Positions 31,151 through 41,894 of a stretch of DNA of 64,000 nt are shown piece by piece. Each line of letters begins with the position of its first letter. The stretch's first letter is position 1. Made by a program: the position numbers and the translations under genes. Below the pieces are notes generated by a model. It was not told the origin of the DNA and did not search any database. It was given only the letters and a program-made list of their open reading frames with translations. This DNA is from Acanthosepion pharaonis (Eukaryota; Mollusca; Cephalopoda; Sepiida; Sepiidae), in assembly GCA_903632075.3 (NCBI GenBank), contig CAHIKZ030005436.1, forward strand, positions 1,447,501 through 1,511,500, given 5' to 3'.

Positions 31151-31830
31151 TGCTTGACACGCTTAGAAGAGTTATGGAGGATACACTCTTCGTCATTAGT
31201 AGGAACACGATCAAACATAGGGACGGTGTGGTACAGAGAAAGCAAAGAGAACCAGTTGTTGCTTGTTGGCTTATGACAGTGTGTTGTACCCACTTGCTTA
31301 ACTTGTACGTATTTCCTATGCGGTAGAGGTGAAGTCTGACTGTTTCATCAGAGAACTGAAAGCTTTCGGCAAGCTCACCACAGGTTTGGCTACTGTTCTT
31401 TTTTGTTGCCGCCTTCAGGGTCTCATCATTCAGGATCTGTGGCCAGCCACTGCGTGGTTCATCACAAAGGGAGATTTATCCCGATCTGAACTTCGGGAAT
31501 TAATGCCTGTGGCTGGGCGTTCTCTCACAGCATCATTCGACGATTTGATGGGGTTGCGGGCAGGCCAAACTTAATGTCATAAGGCAGACAAATCTGACAG
31601 AGCTGCTACGACGCCACCATGTTTCCTCGCTGCTCCTCGAGCTATGTCTGATGTGTGTGCACAACGCACCGGCATTGGTCAAGAGAAATGCAAGCCCCCT
31701 TCCCCGCACCAGCGCATTCCCGGCAAGTGATGTACTCATGTATGTATCAGTGATCACTTTTTCCTACACTACGTAAAAAACGGCAAGGGCTCTTTTTGCT
31801 AACGTCCTGGGTATGACGATAAACTACATC
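31119..31830 (-). mobile_element. mariner-type transposase remnant between 27 bp inverted repeats
   Basis: Minus-strand traces in order: CDEPRSGWPQILNDETLKAA, SQTCGELAESFQFSDETVRL, HLYRIGNTYKLSKWVQH, then VPTNDEECILHNSSKR. These correspond to the mariner DNA-binding region (second helix-turn-helix), the W-V-P-H linker motif and the region of the first catalytic aspartate (G-D-E expected, N-D-E seen). The third-acid region is absent, and frameshifts separate blocks. The 27 bp inverted copies of gatgtagtttatcgtcatac + ccagga at 31119-31145 and 31803-31829 may be terminal repeats. However the same motif also ends repeat C elsewhere. Confidence 0.7.
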
Positions 31831-31977
31831 TAGCTGTAGTGAATGGAGGTTTTTAATTAAATAAGAATTTATTTTAATCATTAAATTGTTTTTAAAATAG
31901 TGGGAGTATTTTAATCGTTAACTAATAAAACTTTTAATTTTTCCCCTCCAAATTAATGAAAATTTAATTTTATATGT

Positions 31978-31998
31978 AGATAGATAAATATAGTTGTT

Positions 31999-32042
<44 letters not shown>
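31978..32042. repeat. (TAGA)n microsatellite
   Basis: Tetranucleotide run. Confidence 0.97.
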
Positions 32043-32044
<2 letters not shown>

Positions 32045-33165
32045 GAGGATGCATCAATAAGTGCATAGCTTGAAAAATATAAGTGCATAGCATAAACATT
32101 TTAGCTTAATGTTGACCTAAAACTTTTACTCTATAATATTTTATATTCACCACTGAATTCTGTGCATTCATCAGAAAGGAAATTATACAGAAAATAAATA
32201 TTTATTGTGTAAATTATTGTTTTACTCATCATCTGTCCAGCTACAGATTTGATTTACCCATGTAGAAGATAGAAGATAGCTAGATATTGAGACAGATAGG
32301 CAAAGATTGGCTCATGATGGATTATATATAATAAAAAGAAAGATTAGCTATTTTGTGGTGCAGGCTGCATCTTTTTTTTTTTTTTTTTTGAAAGAATAGT
32401 TAAAAAGGAGAATAAATAAACATTTCTATGACAGCGTTTGCACGTTGTCTCTTCCAAGTAATATAAAAGCTATATAGCTTAAACTGTCATTGGTGTTCAT
32501 ATCAATGTGAAATGAGTAAAGGAATTGGGAGTGTATCAATAAGAGAGTGAGGTCAGAAGGGTGCATTCTTGGCACTTAAATCTCGTAAAGCAGAAAATAT
32601 AATTTAGCTGGAAGATTTTACGAATATAAAATTGCTTTCTCTTTATACTTAATATATATCATTTTTATTTGTTCAATTCGGTTTTTTTGAACGATTTCAT
32701 TTGGTCACTTCGGCATTGTACGCTTATACACGAAAAATATTGGTATACGATACTTAATTCTCGAATTTAGTTAACCCTTCCTATTTCGTGAATTAAAAAA
32801 AATAGTGGACCATGTGTACACTGAATGAATTGATCACTGCTCTGCGTGTGAACATACATAGTAATTATCTAAACAATATTTAGTGGGGAATTTATAATAA
32901 TTTTATAAAAGAAAATATAGTTATTCAAGTTGTAAAGTTTATGTGGGTCTACTGGTTTGTAATGGAAGGAGGTGGATTTTGAGAATCATGGGAGAAATTG
33001 AATTCAACATTTTCAGGAAATAAATTTCAACGATGGAGATATTTTCATGTATTTTGGTGGAATTAATATCAAGATTAACAAAAAAATATACTCTTGTGTA
33101 CACATATAACTGAAAAGAAAAAGAAAAAAAGGCTTTGTTCTTAGAAATTTGCTTGTGTGTGCGCG
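32043..33165. other. No feature recognised
   Basis: AT-rich; poly-T at 32371-32389. The duplicated phrase aagtgcatag occurs twice near 32056 and 32080. Confidence 0.45.
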
Positions 33166-33174
33166 CGCACACGC

Positions 33175-33207
<33 letters not shown>

Positions 33208-33250
33208 GGAGAGAGAGAGAGAGAAAGAAAGAAAGAAAGAAAGAGAGAGA
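33166..33250. repeat. (GT)n(GA)n(GAAA)n compound microsatellite
   Basis: GT/GC, GA and GAAA runs in series; generates serine/leucine frames on the minus strand that are not genes. Confidence 0.95.
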
Positions 33251-33394
33251 TGCATGTATGTGAGTTAAAAATTAGTCGTCGGCCATCCGAGAGAAAAGAT
33301 AACAGTTCTCAGCGTGTATAAGGTTCGTCTTGACACTGCTATATTTCGGAGCTAAAAAGAAAGAAATATAGACACGCACACAGAGTTGGTTGAT

Positions 33395-33748
33395 TGATCC
33401 GTTTTCTACAGCTTATCAGCCCTTTGCAGGTTACTTACAGCCAGAATATATATTTAGATTTTAAGAATATTTTTTGAGATAATAATGATTTAGTGATACA
33501 AGTCTTACTAATTAACCTATAGCTGGGGCAGAAGATGTGAATTTATACTTTTCTCAGGGCTATTTTCACGTAAGAGAATATAACGAATATTGAACTCTAC
33601 TCTCCGATTAACAATTCCGAGCCATTATACTTTACACCACCCGCACATATAAGTTTACAGCACTTGGTATTCCAAAGCGCTCACCCATCTAGTCAATGAC
33701 CAGGCTTGGGCTAACCTAACTTTCAACATGATATTGCCATAAGCCTAA
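33395..33748 (-). mobile_element. Composite 5S-tRNA SINE, copy 1
   Basis: From the right on the minus strand there is a 5S rRNA-derived head with an internal deletion: ggcttatggcaatatcatgt then ttgaaa, then agcctggtcattgactagat, gggtgag, tttggaataccaagtgctgt (33655-33748). A tRNA-like head follows (gggtggtgtaaagtataatg, gagagtagagttca). After it come a body ending with a tail that includes aacctgcaaagggctgataa and gctgtagaaaacgga. Copy 2 at 34143-34475 has the same order. 5S and tRNA heads both carry internal pol III promoters; fused heads are known from AmnSINE1-type SINEs. Confidence 0.75.
33655..33748 (-). pseudogene. 5S rRNA-derived segment (SINE head, deleted)
   Basis: Recognisable 5S landmarks on the minus strand are gccatatcacgttgaaa-like text near 33721-33745, agcctggtc, gatgggtgagcgc and ggaataccaagtgctgt. 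About 35 bp of the 5S centre is missing. It is joined without spacer to the tRNA-like head. Confidence 0.75.
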
Positions 33749-33756
33749 AGAGACAG

Positions 33757-33803
33757 ACAGACGGACAGACAAAGAGAGCGAGCGAGCGAGAGAGAGAGAG
33801 AGC
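33757..33803. repeat. (CAGA)/(GA)n microsatellite
   Basis: Sits between the two composite SINEs, just outside the 5S head of copy 1. Confidence 0.9.
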
Positions 33804-34142
33804 TATGTACGTTCTTTTATAGTCCTGAAAAACGCTGCTTGACTTTTGTTTTAGCAGACCAGGTGGGGATCATCTCCACAAAGTAAATCTTTTAGGTTGA
33901 TTATCAGATTTTAAATTCTCTCAGAATTTCTGGGATCAGGAATTATCATTATTTACACGAGGAATTTTTTCCAATTTTTCTTTTTGTTATCACGTTTCGG
34001 CATTTGTGCCCTCTGACTTTCATCCGCTGTTTGCTGATCAGCAAAATCTTCAATGAATTTTGAACTAAAACCCTTTCATTTATCTACGACAGTAAATTAT
34101 TCTCGTTACACTATCCATGTTCAGGGATATCTGCAGCTCTTT
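33804..34142. other. Spacer between the two composite SINEs
   Basis: 340 bp with no recognised feature. Confidence 0.4.
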
Positions 34143-34249
34143 GTCTCACGGCCATATCACGTTGAAACATCGGTTCCCGCACGATCACCGAATTTAAGCA
34201 ACGTCGAGCCTGGTCACTGCCACTTGGGAATACCAGGTGCAGTAATCTT
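34143..34249 (+). pseudogene. 5S rRNA-derived segment (SINE head)
   Basis: Nearly the full 5S order: gtctcacggccatatcacgt, tgaaacatcggttcccg, acgatcaccgaatttaagca, acgtcgagcctggtcac, then a deletion of about 12 bp where gatgggtgaccgcct belongs, and cttgggaataccaggtgca. Part of the internal control region (A box and intermediate element area) survives around 34196-34212. Not a functional rRNA gene. Confidence 0.85.
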
Positions 34250-34475
34250 GAATTTGCGAGTGGTGTAATTAATAAAGGATAGGGATTTTTAATCGGAGAG
34301 TCGAGTTCTAATTCAAGTTGGCTTCGTTATATTCACTTATGTACAAATACTATTTGGAAAGATATGAATCCATCTCTTCTCCTCCAAGCTTAAAACTCTA
34401 AAAATAGAAAAAAATATCTTACTTTAAATAACCTGCAAAAAGTTGTTAAGCCGTAGAAAACAAACCAATTGAAAA
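34143..34475 (+). mobile_element. Composite 5S-tRNA SINE, copy 2
   Basis: Plus strand: 5S-derived head (34143-34249), tRNA-like head (gcgagtggtgtaatt, atcggagagtcgagttctaa), body (tgaatccatctcttctcctc), and tail (taacctgcaaaaagttgtta, gccgtagaaaac). Same parts and order as copy 1, in opposite orientation, with the 5' heads facing each other. The junction between 5S and tRNA heads falls at gtaatcttgaatttgcgag in both, so it is a property of the family rather than a chance neighbour. Confidence 0.75.
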
Positions 34476-34659
34476 AAATTCAAACAGATATAGTTTCCCT
34501 AACAGTTCAAATAGATCTTTATGTCGTACCTTGTCAAATGCTTCAGCATAATCTATAAATTATAAGTGAACCTTCCTCTGTATTTGTACTGTTCCCTTCA
34601 ATATTATTCTGATAATGAATATAGCATTCCTTGATCTGGTCTCCTAGACAAAGACGCAC

Positions 34660-34925
34660 AGTTATTGTCCTTTTTCCAGAGTCCTGTGTATGACTCTAAA
34701 CTGCATTCGGCATCAAGGCCTCTGGCCGGGAGATCGAAGGTTTTGAGGAGCGTGGAAGCGATATTTAATTGATGTTGTTCCCACATCCAACCTGACTCGG
34801 GACCTGTTAGTATCCCAAATGCGGTCAAATGGTGAATCCACAAGCAAAATCAAAACCATATGAAAGTATAAAAATATATCTTTAACGTAAAAATAAATTA
34901 TATATAAAAAAAATGCCAACATTAT
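34660..34925 (-). repeat. Interspersed repeat C, copy 3
   Basis: Minus strand shares actaacaggtcccgag, gttggatgtgggaacaacat, caattaaatatcgcttccac and gctcctcaaaacct with copies 2 and 4. It carries extra text that may be the fuller form. The overlapping frames at 34604-34937 are artefacts of it. Confidence 0.6.
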
Positions 34926-35565
34926 ATCATTCATCATGAAAGAACTTTCATGACATTAATCCATATAATATCCTACAATTTACTAAAGAAATTAAACTGT
35001 ATTCCAAAATATAGCATTCCTTGTTCCTGTCTCCTTGACAAAGATCGTTTCTAGTGAGTACACACTGACCAGCCAAACTCGCAATTACCATGTCATCAAA
35101 ATCATGAGTCAACGCTTTAACCCACTAAGCTGTTGTTTTTACCTTCTTTTATTTGCAGATTTTGTTTTGGATTTTTAATTTATTCCTCCCCCAGGTAAAT
35201 ATGTGTTATGGTCGGAAGATTACTACTCATATCACTTTCATAAGAATTATAGAATAAAGACGGAAACCATTCCAGTGTTGAAAATAAGAGAAACTAGTAA
35301 AAAATCGATATTGTTGCCAATACTTTTTTAGCCTAATCAGTAAATCATTGTCTCGTGAAGATAAGGGTTATGAGATTAATTCTAAAACTTTTTTTGGTCA
35401 GAGATTTACTCTTAAATTTCCGGCTAATTTTTTCTTATTTAATTGTCTAAAAAAAAATGTAATTATTCAGAGGTTGTTTGTTTGTTGATTAATTCTCTTG
35501 CCAACATTATCTAAGTCTAATCTTTTAAAATTTTCTTCTCGGAAAAGCTGTTTATTCGAAAGCAA
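34926..35565. other. No feature recognised
   Basis: AT-rich with no repeat partner noticed. Confidence 0.4.
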
Positions 35566-35569
35566 TTGT

Positions 35570-35830
35570 TTCAGTCAGTTGTCATACGTGATACATGATT
35601 GGGCGCTCATGTCACTTTCGATCCATGATTCGACTAAACAGGTTACAATTTCTTTTTGTAGTAGACTGGTTGTGAACCAAGGCTATAGAACCCATTCTGT
35701 CCTGCTATTCAATCCATAGCTGAAGGAAGAAGAGATGGATTTATACCTTTTCCAACTTTATTTGCGTGTAAGTGAATGAAAGGAACTCGACTGGTATTCC
35801 AACTTGAGTGAGAGCCTGTCGAGAGATTAT
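35570..35830 (-). mobile_element. tRNA-headed SINE (family S1)
   Basis: Tail (cagttgtcatacgtgataca, ttgggcgctcatg), body (ccaaggctatagaaccca, gtcctgctattcaatccata, ggaagaagagatggatttat) and a weak head remnant in the S1 order. More diverged than the 23.6 kb copy. Confidence 0.7.
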
Positions 35831-36545
35831 TTTTTTAATTTTGAGCTTAAAGGATAAATCAGACAATGCATAGTTGAAAACATCCTTATTCGGCGATCAA
35901 CTAAACGTACCGGTTTACCTGAACCGAAGCCATTTCTAATATTTCAATATCTACAAAATTATGTGTTGATTTTACCAAAACGTGTCATCATAAAGAATTT
36001 GACACACTTTCAAAATTATTTTCAAATATAAAATTACTGGAAATTAAAATGTGGTATTTAAGTGCAAAATATATTCGAGTGATACCAAATCTTACTAACA
36101 AGAAAGTTCAGCGTGTCTTCTGTCGATCAGTGTCTGTTTTAGTGTGTAACCTATCACCATATTTATATCATACATTACTCAGGCATTGTCCCGAATTTTC
36201 TTATGTTGAAAGACATTCACAATGCTTTTATATTTAAAGGATTCAAATAATTGTTTTATGATTTTTTTTAGTCAAATGTCTTATTTTATAAATTACTATT
36301 TTAAATTTTACAATACAACAATAAATGGCATCCTCCCTTCCGGTTTTACTTTTCTCTTACGTTAGATAATGTCGGACACAAATGTGGTGGTAGTATACAC
36401 GGATTGTTAGGACACACGCTAAAGCATCATAAAAAAGGATGCAGTAAACACATTCAGAAATTCGCAGGAAACAACCAACTTAGATTAAAAAAAAAGATTG
36501 TATTTAATAGCGCCGCTCATATTCACCGAAAAACTCTTGCAATGT
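35831..36545. other. No feature recognised
   Basis: The 62-residue frame at 36049-36237 carries no recognised motif; the rest is AT-rich. Confidence 0.4.
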
Positions 36546-36549
36546 AATA

Positions 36550-37003
36550 CGCCCAATAAGATTTCATTTCACCCCAACCAAGACGATAATGTCACTAAGA
36601 CACATGAGAGTGAAAAAGAATGAGAAAACTTTAATAAGAAGAAAGCACAATAAAAAGAACAGGATTCAGGAAGACAGAAGATGGAGATTGGTGTTGCATT
36701 TAAATTTTTGAACATTGCAAGGAAGCAAGAAACCAAAAGATTTCCAAAATCGAGAAGTGCAAGAAAAGAGACTACTAGAATAGAACATTTAGCTATTTCA
36801 ACGATGAGACCTTAGTTTGCAATCTAGTGGTACGCTTAAATTCATGAGGTCGAGGTACCAAGGAAGAGAGCTCATTAGAACAACCGACCGCCGTGAAAAT
36901 ATTTATAGAAAAGACAGAGGGAAGCCATATGACGGCGAGGGGATAGTGACTGAAATCGAGATGCTAAGTCAAGACCGATAACATTACATTTTCTCAAGAC
37001 TCT

Positions 37004-37073
<70 letters not shown>

Positions 37074-37165
37074 CTACCACCAGATATGGCAGTAATATAC
37101 GGATGAATGGTAGATTTATAACCGTGTAAGATGGATTATGGCGGGAAAAATATTTTAACAAGTAA
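36550..37165 (-). mobile_element. LINE family A, split by a TA microsatellite
   Basis: 3' UTR side at left (acgataatgtcactaagaca, gaacaggattcaggaagaca), then the C-terminal coding order on the minus strand. Blocks on the far side of the TA run (37008-37070), atatggcagtaatatacgga and aatggtagatttataac, match 40450-40500 (gtggcagcaatattcaatcc). The microsatellite therefore grew inside the LINE. Frame destroyed throughout. Confidence 0.65.
37008..37070. repeat. (TA)n microsatellite inside a LINE
   Basis: Interrupts the family A copy between the blocks equivalent to YCCHIW and IQRRICN. Confidence 0.95.
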
Positions 37166-37194
37166 TTTCCTATATCCAGGTCTCAAATAAAAGA

Positions 37195-37600
37195 ATTGGT
37201 AGAGGATCGAAACAGTAAATTAGGAAAACTGGAGACTGATCCATTATGTCCTTTTGATACAAGCATAGAAGATCTATTGAAGTTTGAACTCGCAAGGCTT
37301 TGGAAATTGAAGAAGTTCACAATCATAAAAGTTGTCATTAGTGAGTTTTGAATGGTGACTAATAGAATAGAGACATGGATACAGAAAATAGTCATCGGTT
37401 GCACAGTGGAATGGTTGCAGAAAAGAAGTATTTTAGGAACGGCAAGAATAATATGATAAATAATCTGACAAATACGGCTGCTGGTTTTGACCAGCTTGAC
37501 ATGCATCAAGTACCAGACATTAAAATCTTATCTGAGAAAATACTGATAATGGTAATAATATTAGCGCAACAGAAATCGAAGTAAAAAATAAGTTATCTCC
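37195..37600 (+). mobile_element. LINE family D (RTE-like), ORF2 C-terminus
   Basis: Plus-strand reading gives CPFDTSIEDLLKFELARLWK, then VTNRIETWIQKIVIGCTVEW and LQKRSILGTARII. This is the C-terminal domain seen after the RT in RTE/BovB-type ORF2 proteins (P-F-D, N-x-L-x-x-W, L-Q-K-x-x-L-L-G-T-A-R-I-L-R). It is truncated upstream. The stretch after 37490 is probably 3' UTR. Confidence 0.65.
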
Positions 37601-38139
37601 TAAGTAGGATGGTATTCCACACTAATATATAGCGTGGCATTGTTTCCGATCCACTATAAATTATTAAAGAAATGTAAGAAAAGTTGAAATACATGTAGTT
37701 CGATGCTTCTCCAAAGTTTTCAAAGAACAATTTACAACTGAAAGTTGAATGCAAGCAGTCACAATCTTTAACCAACTTATAGGAATGGAATTTGGCATTT
37801 AGAAACTAGTAAATTCGAAAGGGAGAAGTGAGATAACAGGCGGATTCGAAATAGCCAACAGGAAATCTAAATGGCGCTCAAAGGAATAATGAATGTAGGG
37901 CAGATTTTGGAAGCAGATTATATCGAGCACAAGGAGATGAAGAATACTTCAGAAAAACCAGAATAAAGAACCAGAGACCAATTTCTGTAATCAAAACTTA
38001 ATAGATACGAACGAAGTATTCTGAACCCTGAACTGGACAAGAAAACTCAGCCGTGTAGATCCCAAAGTAAAAAAAAAAAATGGGGATAATGCATAAAAGC
38101 TAACTTAAGTAAGTCGAAAGTATGTTAAAAAAAATGGGG
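37601..38139. other. No feature assigned
   Basis: Contains frames without motif. Possibly LINE 3' UTR or remains of the same element. Confidence 0.35.
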
Positions 38140-38520
38140 AAGACAGCCTTAGTCCTGAACGTTCATGATATTAAAAAATCCCACCTTCAGCTAAATAAAT
38201 AGCTGGAGAGAATAGGTCTCGTGGTTTCGATAGTCTTGCAGACGAACTAATTTAAATTCCAAATCGTGGAGAAGGAAATTCATGGCAATTCACAGATAAT
38301 AAAGAATAGGTATCTGTGAAGCGTTGTCATCTCCTTTGTCCTGAAGGTTCATGATAGTAAAAAAATACCACCTTCAATTAAATAAATAGCAGGAGAGAGT
38401 GGATTCTCGTGACTCGGGTAGCAACCAGTCTGAGAGACGAAAAACTCTATATTCGAACATGTGAAGAAAGCAACGTGAAAACACTTATCTTTCTTAAAAA
38501 GAAATGATAATTCATAGTTA
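38140..38520 (+). repeat. Tandem pair, ~195 bp unit
   Basis: 38140-38330 and 38332-38520 share gtcctgaa, gttcatgata, taaaaaa-t-ccaccttca, aaataaatagc-ggagag and ctcgtg in the same order. The second unit is partly repeated again at 39549. Confidence 0.7.
38276..38392 (+). repeat. Near-identical duplication, copy 1 (~116 bp)
   Basis: From aaattcatggcaattcacag to ttaaataaatagcag. Matches 39549-39664 with one visible difference (cctgaagg versus cctaaagg). Confidence 0.92.
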
Positions 38521-38599
38521 ACAAAGATAAATAATCTATGGATAGCCGTGAACACCTACGCTCTGAAGGGACAAAATCCTAAACTAAAAGCAAGAAGAT

Positions 38600-38815
38600 A
38601 ATGGATTTCATTGTTCCGGCAAATCACACGATAGATTTGAAAGCAAGTGAAACTATAGATAAGTATACTGAACATACGGGAGAGATAAGGAAATTGTTGA
38701 ATATAGAGGTGACACTCGTGCTTGTCATTAATGGAACACAGAGAATACTCGTGAAAAAATTACGAAAGCAGAAGAAGTGGAAATTATGAAAACACGGCAT
38801 TATTGAAAGCAATTA
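38600..38815 (+). mobile_element. LINE family D (RTE-like), ORF2 C-terminus
   Basis: Plus-strand frame reads MDFIVPANHTIDLKASETID, then KYTEHTGEIRKLLNIEVTLV and LVINGT. This matches the D-x-x-V-P-x-D-x-x-I...E-K-x-x-K-Y...E-I-x-x-x-W domain of RTE-type ORF2 C-termini. 71-residue remnant with a stop before the L-L-G-T-A-R end. Confidence 0.65.
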
Positions 38816-39430
38816 ACCTTCTACGTGCCGTATCATTTCAGGACGTGGGCGATCATAGCTTTACAGAATTTTCTATACATTGTAGCCATTAACAAGGTTT
38901 GTTCCTTTGCCAAAGCTCTCATTATGCCATTCATTCCCGCGAGCTTGTCCGGTAGGTAGTCCACTGCCTTCCCCTGTTCATCTTCGTATGTCATGTGTGT
39001 GTCAAATTCTTTAAGCTTTCCTTCTCGTAAGAAATTTCAGCTGTTTTTTTGTATGTAACGAAATTTTCCTTTTTCTTAATACTCTGTTTAGTTTTTCGAA
39101 TACATCTTTCGTCAGTCTAATGCACATTCGGATTTCGGTGTTGCTTTTCCATCCTCTGTTAAAATAATTCTCATATATTTGAAATTCTTTACCGATTCGA
39201 TCTTGGTATCGCCAATTTGTAGATCGCATATTGGGCTTTTTCTTTTACAGACAACTATACTTTCTGTTTTCTTACAATGGATAGTTAGTCCTTTCTTTTC
39301 GCTATCCTTTACTATTTTGTCTAGGAGGTCCTGTAGTTTTCTTTATATATCTGCTATCAACATAGTGTCCACTGCATATCTGATATACTTAACATTACGC
39401 CCGCTGATGTTAAATCCTGGAAGGGTATTC
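38816..39430 (-). mobile_element. LINE family D (RTE-like), RT fragment with broken catalytic box
   Basis: Minus strand in order: FNISGRNVKYIRYAVDTMLI (39418-39360), where the second residue pair of Y-A-D-D is V-D; then QDLLDKIVKDSEKKGLTIHC, SICDLQIGDTKIES, and VKNFKY followed by LTEDGKATPKSECA. After that come TDKDVFEKLN-type text and VLRKRKISLHTKKQ. Frames change near 39230 and 39340. Orientation is opposite to the adjacent C-terminal piece at 38600, so the two are separate insertions or rearranged. Confidence 0.7.
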
Positions 39431-39548
39431 AGCTCCCCTCATATAGGCCTGCACAAGTTGAACAAATTCGTTTTTTTTTTTTTGTTTTGTGTATGGTGGA
39501 ATGTTTTTGGTGTATGGTGAAGACAGAGGTATGATGGAGACACTGTAA

Positions 39549-39664
39549 AAATTCATGGCAATTCACAGATAATAAAGAATAGGTATCTGTGAAGCGTTGT
39601 CATCTCCTTTGTCCTAAAGGTTCATGATAGTAAAAAAATACCACCTTCAATTAAATAAATAGCA
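39549..39664 (+). repeat. Near-identical duplication, copy 2 (~116 bp)
   Basis: See 38276-38392; same orientation, about 1.27 kb away, with the LINE D pieces in between. Confidence 0.92.
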
Positions 39665-40059
39665 GTGCTTCTGTGAAAAGTTTGTAAATAATAATATTAT
39701 TTAAAACTTAATTTTATATTTGGAAATTGGTTGCCATGAATGTGAAACGTGAAAACAACAGAAATCATCTTGGTCACTGAGCTTTCTTTTTTTTTAATTC
39801 CAAATGTCATGCGAAAATAAATCTCTCAATAAAATATCAAATGTCTAACTGAATGAGGATTGTTAGAATAAAGAAATGAAGCTCTATTTCTTAATCTGTT
39901 GGGTATAAAATCTTTCATCGGCTCAGTAAGCATTAAAAGACTGTAAGCAAAAAATGAATTGGTAAAATCTGTATGACATTATTTATTGTAAATTCTGATA
40001 GTGAAAAAAAAAAATGAAATCGTAATCAATGCATTTTTAATCATTTCCAACCCAAGCAA

Positions 40060-40815
40060 GGGAAAAAAGCCACTAAGGCGCAAGGAGAGCACTAAAGGAA
40101 AGATTTTGATGATCAAAGTAGAATGGAATGCAAGAAGCCTGAAAGTCTACAAGCTAGAAGTACTAATATAAGAAACTATTATCATCGAACTTACGTTTAA
40201 ACCTAGACATTTCAAATATAAAATGATGAGACCATGACTTCAATCTAGTTCTGCCCTTAAATTCAGGTACAAAAGAAAGCTAATTAGAACAGCTACCATA
40301 ATATATTTATAGAATAAGCACAGTGGAGCTACCTTATGGTAGTTGGAAAGTGACTGTCGCAAGGCTGCCAGGTTAGGACCAATAGCATTGCAGATTCTTC
40401 TTTGGATATTATCAAGAATTTCTAGATGCATATCACAGGTATTAGACCAGATGTGGCAGCAATATTCAATCCACGAACAAATTGTAGACTTATACGATTG
40501 AATCTTGCGAGAAAAATTGTCTAATGCGACACTGTGAAATAAATTTCTTAGTAGTAGACCGAGTAATTGATTCAATATAAACTTTCCACTTTATCTCTGT
40601 GGAAAACGTTAGCCTAGGAAAGTCGCAATGAGTCACTCTCCTCGTGTTTATCATCAGACATACTGATGGAAGTAAGAAAATGTTCTTTCAGTTTCGTTTT
40701 GTAGGCGTTAAAATTAACAAGCCATTTCTTGTTAACAAGAGATTGTAGGTCATTTTTTAGATCAGCTGCCAATTTAACCTTATCGAACCGATCAGACTTA
40801 CCATTAATATAACAT
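40060..40815 (-). mobile_element. LINE family A: best-preserved C-terminal domain
   Basis: The minus-strand frame 40240-40575 (111 residues) reads through WIEYCCHIWSNTCDMHLEIL, DNIQRRICNAIGPNLAALRQ, and SLSNYHKVAPLCLFYKYIMV. This is a C-terminal region of Jockey/I/CR1-type ORF2. Upstream at 40640-40810 decayed RT text continues to acaagccatttcttgttaac, which aligns with position 1-150. This copy serves as the reference for family A. Confidence 0.8.
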
Positions 40816-41545
40816 ATTGAATATAATATTGAAAACTACAGGCATACTGTGATAGCGAATTTTTTTAAAAGTTAATACTGAGAATAAAAACAGGAAAAAT
40901 CAAAACAAAAAAGAAAAGAGTGCTGACCTGCGATGTTGTGTCAATCTACTTGCCTGGCGAAGGATGCTGGACAATTTCCACACAGATGAAAATAGGCTTG
41001 AAGCAATAAATATATAGTTCTATAGAAAGACACTGAGAATACAAAATTGCAATGCACGTTTTATGATAAACTAGATTAAAAGCTGCCCTCTCGGGCTGCA
41101 TTTAAGCTATCTCCTGTGGAGGACTCTTGGTTTGGCTATCATCATAATAGCTAGGGAGGAGTAGATGCGATAGGCATCAATAAACTACAGAAGAACTCAA
41201 AATTGATCACTGCATTTAAGTAGTGAATTAATGTTTAAGTTTACCTTATAAAAGTTCATCGATAATTCTAATGCTGCCACTTAATTTAAAGACGATTTCC
41301 GTACAAACAATTATTTTTATTTCATGGGTGACAGAACAGGGGACAATTTATGAGATAAAATTAATATGGTGCAAAGATGGGAAAAACAGAAATTTGAATT
41401 AGTAATACATTCAACATTTGGTGAATTAGAGAAACATTGTTAATTAAGCAAAACCAATATTATGGAATCTATATGAATAAATGCGAAATTGGAGCTCAAA
41501 TCTCCCACGAATTCTGAGAGTAAAAAGCCCCAGCTCTACTTTATA
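40816..41545. other. No feature recognised
   Basis: No motif or partner noticed. Confidence 0.4.
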
Positions 41546-41549
41546 GAAA

Positions 41550-41730
41550 TTTTGTATTTACTCGAACCCACACGGAGTTGCGTTGTAACGCAAGGTCGGT
41601 TTAATGTGGGGAGCTCGAGTGCGTACACCCGGGCTAGGAACAAAAATTGTCCGAGACCACGAAAACCGTCGGTTGCACTGGTTTTTTGGGAGCACCGATC
41701 CCTCTATTTCGTGCAATGAGAAGGCGGAGC
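41550..41730. repeat. Direct repeat copy 1, GC-richer
   Basis: Shares tagtatttactcga-like start, ggtttaatgtgg, ccgagacc, cgtcggttgc / cgtcggctgc, caccgatccctct and gtgcaat with 41895-42040. It is 345 bp from its partner. Frames of up to 79 residues on both strands have no motif. Class unknown. Confidence 0.75.
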
Positions 41731-41894
41731 CTCGGGCAGCTATTCCCCAGTGCTGGACACCTCTCAGTAAAATTTTTCTCAGTTTCGCCTCTGTCATTCG
41801 AAGGAGTCGCCCCTGAGCTCACTCTGATGAACGACAGAGATGCAATTGAGTGATGATAAATAAATGTATTGCAAATTACTTTATAATAATTTAG

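Noticed and set aside
34143..34249. Functional 5S rRNA gene
   Set aside because: Internal deletion of about 12 bp, several substitutions, and fusion to a SINE body show it is a SINE head.
38600..39430. Twin-primed LINE D from the adjacent C-terminal (+) and RT (-) pieces
   Set aside because: The pieces are tail to tail, the opposite of the twin-priming arrangement; treated as separate or rearranged.
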